Shown piece after piece: positions 6,365 to 11,066 of a stretch of 11,066 nt of DNA. This DNA is from JAMCXS01 sp964459065. GTDB lineage: Bacteria > Acidobacteriota > Terriglobia > UBA7540. The notes beneath the pieces are model-generated. The model was not told where the DNA came from. It did not search any database and saw nothing but the letters and a program-made list of their open reading frames with translations. Every line of letters begins with the position of its first letter. The first letter of the stretch is position 1. The position numbers and the translations under genes were made by a program. The stretch is from the NCBI GenBank assembly GCA_964459065.1, contig CAYWMN010000118.1, positions 1-11,066 of the forward strand, read 5' to 3'.

Positions 6365-8668
6365 ATGGCGGACCAGGCAGCGGCAGCCGAACCCGTCCTG
6401 CGCGAATCCTACTCCTCTCAAGTGTGGCCGATTATCGGGACGGGCTGGCGCGGCCACGCGTTCCCCGGCCCTTCTGCGCCCTTCGGACTGGTACAGTTGA
6501 GCCCGGATACCTCAGGCGAACCCGAGCCCTGGTACAACTGGAACCATAGTGGCGGATATCACTACCCCGATCAAATTATCAATGGCTTCAGCCACACGCA
6601 TGTTCAGGGAACGGGCGCCCAGGCACTGGGCGACGTTCTGCTGATGCCCCTGGTAGGCGGGAAAAATTGGGCCTGGGACGCGGGCAAGCCCGGCAAGGGT
6701 TATTGCTCGGCTTTCTCTCATGCACGGGAGGCGGCCCAGGCGGGTTATTACAGCGTTTTCCTTGATACGCCAAGCGTTAAGGCGGAGCTGACCTCGACGC
6801 TGCGCTGCGGCATGCATCGATATACATACCCCGCCGCGCCGACTGGAGTCCACCGGCCGTTCGGGATTCTTCTGGATCTCGTTCACGGCTTAAGATGCCG
6901 CGTGTACCATGCGGAACTCCGCCTGGAATCACCCACCCGAATTAGCGGCTGCCGCTATACACACGGGTGGCCGCGCGACCGGCAGGTCTATTTTGTCATG
7001 GAGTTCTCACAGCCGGTGGGTAACGCCGTGGAACTTATGGTGGATGGCAAAGCCGTTGCAGCAAGCGAAAAACAATTTGAGGGAACCAAAATCAAAGCCC
7101 GGTTCACTTTGCCGGGCCACCTGCCCGCCAATGCGCTGGTGGTGCGCACAGGGATATCCGGCACCGGCATTGAAGGGGCGCGCAAGAACCTGGCAAAGGA
7201 AATTCCCCATTGGGACTTTGACGCCGTCCGCAGCCAGGCCGAGTCGCAATGGGACCAGGCTCTTGGCGTACTGGAAGCGAAACTCCCCAATAAAAAGCTC
7301 ACCCGCGCTTTCTACACCGGAGCCTATCACGGTTTAACAGTCCCAATGACGTATAACGACGTGGAGGGCACCTACCGTGGCCAGGATCGCCGCAACCATT
7401 CTTCCACAGGCTTCACGAAGTATACAGCGCTCTCCATTTGGGATATCTACCGCGGCGAGTTTCCGTTCCTCACCCTGGTTCGTCCCCAAATCGTAAACGA
7501 CGTGATCAGAACTCTGCTTGCGGATTACCGGCAACTCGACCAGCACTCACTTCCGATGTGGCCGCTTTGGGGCAATGAGACGTGGTCCATGACAGGATTC
7601 CACGTCGCCGGCATGATCGTGGGGGCTTACGTTCGCGGATTTCGGTCTTATGACGTGCAGGCAGTTTATGCCGCCATCAAAGACACCGCCTTAGTGGGTG
7701 GAACCGCCAAGGACAACCGCCAGCTCCAAAAGCAATTCAGGGATCATGGCTACGTGATCACAGGGCCCCACAAAGATTCTGTTTCCCGCACGCTCGATTT
7801 CGCTTATGACTACTGGTGCGCGGGGGCGATGGCTCAGTTGCTCGGCAAGCATGAAGATGCGGCCCGCTTCTACAAACTGGGACAGAACTATCGCAACCTA
7901 TTTGATCCCCACACGGGTTTCATGCGGGGCAAAACCGCCGACGGCCATTGGCGCGAACCGTTCCGGCCGGATCAGGAATACCGGGATGACTACACAGAAT
8001 CCGACGCGTGGCAGGCTACGTTTAATGTGATGCAGGACGTCCAGGGCTTAATCGACCTATATGGAAGTGATCAGGCCTTCATCGCCAAACTCGACGCGCT
8101 TTTTAACGCTCCCACCAAGGTCTATGACGCCCCTCCTGACATCACGGGATTGATCGGACAGGACGCTCAGGGCAATGAGCCCAGCAACCACATTCCCTAC
8201 CTGTATACCTTTGCCGGAGCAGCCTGGAAAACTCAGTATTGGGTGCGGAAGGTGATGGCCCGCTGGTACACCGATACTCCGGAAGGGATTCCCGGCAACG
8301 ATGACTGCGGACAGCTTTCAAGCTGGTTTGCCCTCGGTGCGCTGGGCTTCTATCCGGTCAATGCGGCGACGGGCGTTTACGTGATCGGAAGTCCGGTGGT
8401 CGAACGGGTTAAGATTCATAACCCGCAGGCGGGAACGACCTTCACCATTGTTGCAGAAAACAATTCTTCCGAGAACGTCTACATCCAGCGCGTAAAACTG
8501 AACGGCCAGGCGCATTCGCGGTCGTGGATTACACATCAGGATATCGTTGCCGGCGGAGATTTGGTCTTCCACATGGGCCCGAAACCCAATAAGGAATGGG
8601 CAGCAGCCAAGGCTGATCGCCCGCCATCCGGGCTGATCGGCGAGGATGGCCAGCCCTTGCGCACATAG
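6365..8668 (+). CDS. GH92 family alpha-mannosidase (N-terminus lost in assembly gap)
   Basis: GH92 enzymes are Ca-dependent exo-alpha-mannosidases that remove terminal mannose from N-glycans or mannan. The 767 readable residues hold the N-terminal beta-sandwich hallmark IIGTGWRGHAFPGPSAPFG (23-41), QLSPDT (44-49), GFSHTHVQGTG (74-84) and GDVLLMP (89-95). They also hold the catalytic-domain motifs LWGNETWSMTGFHVAG (401-416), YTESDAWQ (543-550), GNEPSNHIPYLYTFAG (603-618) and GNDDCGQLSSWFALGALGFYP (644-664). From family knowledge, E545 is the likely catalytic acid and the GNDD aspartates the base and its helper; exact assignment needs alignment. The ATG at 6365 touches the gap, has no visible ribosome site and gives no signal peptide, so it is probably internal. 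From memory, a His-Glu pair marks alpha-1,2 specificity in characterised members; the GNEP motif here may lack that His. It is convergent with the GH140-like gene. Confidence 0.93.
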   Translation: MADQAAAAEPVLRESYSSQVWPIIGTGWRGHAFPGPSAPFGLVQLSPDTSGEPEPWYNWNHSGGYHYPDQIINGFSHTHVQGTGAQALGDVLLMPLVGGKNWAWDAGKPGKGYCSAFSHAREAAQAGYYSVFLDTPSVKAELTSTLRCGMHRYTYPAAPTGVHRPFGILLDLVHGLRCRVYHAELRLESPTRISGCRYTHGWPRDRQVYFVMEFSQPVGNAVELMVDGKAVAASEKQFEGTKIKARFTLPGHLPANALVVRTGISGTGIEGARKNLAKEIPHWDFDAVRSQAESQWDQALGVLEAKLPNKKLTRAFYTGAYHGLTVPMTYNDVEGTYRGQDRRNHSSTGFTKYTALSIWDIYRGEFPFLTLVRPQIVNDVIRTLLADYRQLDQHSLPMWPLWGNETWSMTGFHVAGMIVGAYVRGFRSYDVQAVYAAIKDTALVGGTAKDNRQLQKQFRDHGYVITGPHKDSVSRTLDFAYDYWCAGAMAQLLGKHEDAARFYKLGQNYRNLFDPHTGFMRGKTADGHWREPFRPDQEYRDDYTESDAWQATFNVMQDVQGLIDLYGSDQAFIAKLDALFNAPTKVYDAPPDITGLIGQDAQGNEPSNHIPYLYTFAGAAWKTQYWVRKVMARWYTDTPEGIPGNDDCGQLSSWFALGALGFYPVNAATGVYVIGSPVVERVKIHNPQAGTTFTIVAENNSSENVYIQRVKLNGQAHSRSWITHQDIVAGGDLVFHMGPKPNKEWAAAKADRPPSGLIGEDGQPLRT

Positions 8669-8679
8669 GAATGTTTTGG

Positions 8680-8735
8680 TGGAGGTTGAATCAAACCAGA
8701 TCGTTAGCGGTTAAGATCAAGCGCCGCAACCTCCA
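8680..8735. repeat. Long-loop inverted repeat between convergent genes
   Basis: TGGAGGTTG (8680-8688) and CAACCTCCA (8727-8735) are a perfect 9-bp inverted repeat with a 38-base loop, in the 97 bases between the GH92 stop and the GH140-like stop. Neither strand has a T-tract after the stem, so intrinsic termination is doubtful. It may still act as an mRNA 3' end barrier. Confidence 0.4.
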
Positions 8736-8765
8736 TGCAAGATTTCCGGCTCCACGAATTCGCCT

Positions 8766-10490
8766 TCAATCCTTTTTCTCGAGAACGAGTAGCCACTGCT
8801 CGAGAGTCGGGGTAACAGGAATCTGCCAGGCGCCCATGCCGTCCGCTGTCACATCACCAATCCCCTGCTCTGTGCCTGTGCGAGGGTTAAAAAAGAACGC
8901 CCGGTAACTTATCCCAGATTCAAGGCCGGTCAGTTTCGGAGGGCTCCACATCGTCGGAATAAAAACGATGCGCACTTGTCCCGGGATTCCCGCGGCATAG
9001 GGGAGCCGATAGTTCTTTTTGTTCCAATGGGGTTCAACCCATTCCGGGTGCGCGTCAAAACGCCACCACGGGTAACGGGTCAACAGTCTCTTGCAGTGGC
9101 CGATCTGTTCCGAACCCGGGAGTTGATAAGCGACCTGCCATGGCGTGTTGCCCCAACATCGGCCATGCGGCGAAGGGCCGTAGGGATGCTGGGGCGTATT
9201 CACTTGCCAGATTCCGTTTGCGCCATACGTGTGTCCTGCCGCTCCGCTCAAGATGCAAGTCAAAAACATAAAACGTTCGATCTCCTGGCGATTCTCGTCC
9301 AGGATTCCCTCGTAACAGCATTCGCCCACCAGAACAGGCATACGGGGCTCCCGTTGCAAATCCCCGGTCACGGTATCAAGGGTGGAAGGAATGCTTTGCC
9401 GGTCACTGTGACCTGTCTGGAGCATATCGAAATCAAGCACGGAAGGATCTTCTACCGTGTTCAGAGCGCTCCGAGAAGGATGGATCGTGATGAGCCGATG
9501 GAAGGGATCGATGCTTCGCACATATCGCGCAACTTCCGTCCAACCGCGTTTTTGCAGAGCCGCGTCCTTGGCCTTGTCCCTGGAAAGATAGTAGGGCATG
9601 GTTCCTTCCCCCGCCAGACACCATACGACGGGATAAGCCGCCCAGCGTGCAACGAGGTTTCGCCAGTGCTTCCTGATCTTCGGCAGCCCCATAATCGGCA
9701 GAAAGTATCCCCAGCATCCCACGATGCAGGGAACAAGTCCCTGATCGGTTAGATAGCGGATGCGCAGGTCCGCCATATCAAAATAGCGAGGATTGATACG
9801 AGCGTAACCGGTTTCCCAAGGGTAGCCGGCTTCGTTTGCTCCCCGCGGATCGAAGGGAGGCATGTCAGGGTAGAGGCCTGCAACAATCTGCACCACGGAA
9901 AAACCCTTGCGGATGCGGTCGGCGGCGAGAGTCTCGAAATCATCCGGCCATCCCAGCCGCTTGCACAGGCCCATCCACCACGTATCGCCCAGCCAGAAGA
10001 ACGGCGTGCCGTCATCGTGCTCAAAGTGGCGGCGGTCGGCAGCCACGCGGATTCCGCCGTGCTTGAAAAGCGGCTTGTCCCCTTGGTAAGGCACGACCTC
10101 AAGCGTTCCAGTCTGCCCGTGCAGGTCAGGATTGCCGGGATCGCTCGACACGGTGCGGTACGTGTAGCGTCCGGGGCGCGGCGGGGCGTATCGCACCCGC
10201 CATGCCTGCTCCCCCGCCCAGAACGCCGGAACTCGCTGTTCATCCCCCTTGGGGCCACGGACCACCACATCCAATTCCACTTGGTTGAACGGGTCAGCAT
10301 AAGGTTTGCTTGAAGAGAATGCCCACTCCACAACGTTCCGCTCGATCCCGTAAAGCTTGCGGCCCTCGCCGACGGCTTCAGGGTTGCGGGAGCCGGTGAA
10401 ACCAGATCCCTGCGCCGCTCCCAACTCGCCGGCCGCCAACCCTCCAATACCCAGCTTGCCCAAGAATGACCTTCGGTTGATTCGATCCAT
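8766..10490 (-). CDS. Tat-exported DUF5060 + DUF4038 (GH140-like) glycoside hydrolase
   Basis: The protein has 574 residues. I chose the ATG at 10490 over one 45 bases upstream because AAGGAG (10497-10502) precedes it by six bases and the protein then begins with a textbook Tat signal, MDRINRRSFLGKLG. Residues about 48-135 form a DUF5060 beta-sandwich (VVEWAF, PGRYTYRT). Residues about 140-470 form a DUF4038 TIM barrel (GTPFFWLGDTWW 161-172, LAGEGTMPY 292-300, RSIDPFHRLITIHPS 325-339, VLVGECCYEG 386-395, SGAAGHTYGANGIWQ 415-429). E295 and E390 are candidate acid/base and nucleophile from their strand-end positions. The C-terminus (about 498-574) resembles the beta domain often annotated as a putative collagen-binding domain. 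GH140 founders cleave apiose from plant rhamnogalacturonan II, but DUF4038 members vary, so the substrate is open. Confidence 0.88.
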   Translation of the reverse strand: MDRINRRSFLGKLGIGGLAAGELGAAQGSGFTGSRNPEAVGEGRKLYGIERNVVEWAFSSSKPYADPFNQVELDVVVRGPKGDEQRVPAFWAGEQAWRVRYAPPRPGRYTYRTVSSDPGNPDLHGQTGTLEVVPYQGDKPLFKHGGIRVAADRRHFEHDDGTPFFWLGDTWWMGLCKRLGWPDDFETLAADRIRKGFSVVQIVAGLYPDMPPFDPRGANEAGYPWETGYARINPRYFDMADLRIRYLTDQGLVPCIVGCWGYFLPIMGLPKIRKHWRNLVARWAAYPVVWCLAGEGTMPYYLSRDKAKDAALQKRGWTEVARYVRSIDPFHRLITIHPSRSALNTVEDPSVLDFDMLQTGHSDRQSIPSTLDTVTGDLQREPRMPVLVGECCYEGILDENRQEIERFMFLTCILSGAAGHTYGANGIWQVNTPQHPYGPSPHGRCWGNTPWQVAYQLPGSEQIGHCKRLLTRYPWWRFDAHPEWVEPHWNKKNYRLPYAAGIPGQVRIVFIPTMWSPPKLTGLESGISYRAFFFNPRTGTEQGIGDVTADGMGAWQIPVTPTLEQWLLVLEKKD

Positions 10491-10593
10491 TATCTTCTCC
10501 TTGAATGTTACAGGGTGGCCAGAAAACCTCGGCAAATCCGCGTTAACTCAGCACCCGAACAAAGGTTCAGCAAACTTTCGCAAGCAACGTGTT

Positions 10594-10615
10594 GTCATCG
10601 GCGCAGCTCGATGAC
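10594..10615. promoter_or_regulatory. Palindromic operator candidate GTCATCG-N8-CGATGAC
   Basis: A perfect 7-bp inverted repeat with an 8-base spacer (22 bp in all) lies in the 271-bp region between the divergent GH140-like and GH99-like genes. A further half-site, GATGACG (10639-10645), lies within the spacer of the candidate promoter at 10633-10662. The spacing suits a dimeric repressor or activator controlling both genes. No regulator gene is adjacent, and GATGAC also occurs at 6099-6104 upstream of the FG-GAP gene. Confidence 0.4.
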
Positions 10616-10632
10616 GCAGGTGAAACTCCTGT

Positions 10633-10662
10633 TTGACGGATGACGTAGTACCATGATACAAA
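10633..10662 (+). promoter_or_regulatory. Sigma-70-like promoter for the GH99-like lipoprotein gene
   Basis: TTGACG (10633-10638, five of six -35 bases) is followed after 18 bases by TACAAA (10657-10662, four of six -10 bases). Transcription would start near 10670, about 90 bases before the TTG start at 10762. The -10 is imperfect and the spacing one base over optimum. Confidence 0.35.
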
Positions 10663-10761
10663 CTGCGCGTCAAGATACTCTGAGAGATAGGCATAACAAA
10701 GCTCCACGTCAAGCTAACTCGCGGTTTTCTGACAGTGTCTCTGTGAAAAGGGGGTTCCACT

Positions 10762-11066
10762 TTGACCCATACGCCGACATTTTCAAAACGGTCTCTTCTG
10801 TTGCTTGCTGCTTTGTCGTTCCCGCTCGTATTCCTCGCCTCGTCCTGCCGGAGGAACGCGGCGGCTGCAAACAAAACTGAGGCGGCCCCGGCAGCGGGCC
10901 AAGCGAGAACTCAAGCAGGACACACCCTGATCGGGATGCAGTATGAAACCTGGTTTACCCCTCATAACAACCGGGATTATGGCACGGCCGAAGCCATTCC
11001 AATCCTTGGCAAATATAGCTCTTACGACGTTCCGGTTCTGCGCAAGCATGAGCAATGGTTTGAAGA
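10762..11066 (+). CDS. Lipoprotein with GH99/GH71-like N-terminus (3' end outside window)
   Basis: The frame runs open from a stop at 10744-10746 to the window end. The start is TTG at 10762, behind AAGGGGG (10748-10754) at 7-base spacing. The next in-frame ATG (10936) lies inside the conserved domain. The first 29 residues form a lipoprotein signal: MTHTPTFSKR, a Leu-rich core and the lipobox LASSC, with C29 as lipidation site. An Ala/Gln/Thr-rich linker (30-53) follows. The visible domain start, LIGMQYETWFTP (56-67) then IPILGKYSSYDVPVLRKH (79-96), resembles the opening of GH99-type TIM barrels, whose hallmark is LGxYSSxDPxVI, and more loosely GH71. GH99 enzymes are endo-acting alpha-mannosidases or mannanases, which fits the nearby GH92 gene. 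Only 101 residues are visible and the catalytic glutamates lie outside, so the family call is tentative; the gene itself is well supported. Confidence 0.72.
   Translation, partial: MTHTPTFSKRSLLLLAALSFPLVFLASSCRRNAAAANKTEAAPAAGQARTQAGHTLIGMQYETWFTPHNNRDYGTAEAIPILGKYSSYDVPVLRKHEQWFE

Noticed and set aside
6089..6457. Minus-strand frame running through the N gap
   Set aside because: About a third of it is unknown bases and the rest overlaps GH92 coding sequence; the frame across the gap is arbitrary.
8680..8735. Calling this inverted repeat an intrinsic terminator
   Set aside because: The loop is 38 bases and neither strand has a following T-tract, so I list it only as an inverted repeat.
8976..9752. 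258-codon plus-strand open frame opposite the GH140-like gene
   Set aside because: It is antisense to the TIM-barrel region, which contains conserved DUF4038 motifs. The antisense product shows no domain, signal or sensible composition.
9749..10447. 232-codon minus-strand open frame overlapping the GH140-like gene in another frame
   Set aside because: The frame encoding DUF5060/DUF4038 motifs and a Tat signal is clearly the true one; this is its shifted shadow.
10535..10535. Upstream ATG as the start of the GH140-like protein (15 extra residues)
   Set aside because: The extra residues would sit in front of a complete Tat signal, and the ATG at 10490 has a well-spaced AAGGAG.
10653..10880. 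75-codon ATG-started plus-strand frame before the lipoprotein gene
   Set aside because: It overlaps the lipoprotein signal sequence in another frame and its start falls within the candidate promoter -10 region; the TTG-started frame has a Shine-Dalgarno and lipobox.

Overview
The window is a GC-rich bacterial contig fragment, probably from an environmental genome assembly because it holds a 100-N scaffold gap at 6265-6364. Gene content points to a soil-type, polysaccharide-degrading Gram-negative. It includes a sigma-54 activator, a FecR/DUF6600 protein, Tat-exported seven-blade FG-GAP and DUF4038 proteins, a GH92 mannosidase and a glycosidase-like lipoprotein. Acidobacteriota is my best guess, with Verrucomicrobiota or Planctomycetota as alternatives. 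This assignment is an inference from gene content; there is no marker gene here.

Layout. (1) 1-1845, plus strand: the 3' part of an NtrC-type response regulator, followed with no spacer by a TTG-started PD-(D/E)XK nuclease-like protein carrying four cysteines in a Cas4/AddB-like arrangement. (2) 1846-2076: an intergenic region with a small hairpin, an inverted repeat and a well-matched sigma-54 (-24/-12) promoter. (3) 2077-4599, plus strand: an exported FecR + DUF6600 protein with a very long, basic, disordered tail containing GWTRF-like repeats and a 48-bp tandem duplication. (4) A strong hairpin terminator at 4646-4687 separates it from the convergent Tat-exported FG-GAP beta-propeller gene (4710-6062, minus). 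(5) After a divergent intergenic region broken by the gap comes a GH92 alpha-mannosidase missing its true N-terminus (6365-8668, plus). (6) Convergent to it is a Tat-exported DUF5060 + DUF4038/GH140-like glycosidase (8766-10490, minus). (7) A divergent regulatory region with a 22-bp palindrome and a sigma-70-like promoter precedes a TTG-started lipoprotein resembling GH99/GH71-type endo-mannosidases (10762 to the window end, plus).

How it fits together. The right half (about 4.7-11 kb) reads as a carbohydrate-degradation island. A GH99-like endo-acting enzyme on the surface, an exo-alpha-mannosidase (GH92) and a GH140-like enzyme would suit a mannose-containing branched glycan such as fungal mannan or N-glycan. 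No SusC/SusD pair or transporter is visible. The left half is regulatory or envelope-related. The sigma-54 promoter lies 158 bases past the nuclease gene, in a region that also encodes a sigma-54 activator, which suggests but does not prove a local regulatory link. No tRNA, rRNA, CRISPR array, insertion sequence or phage gene was found.
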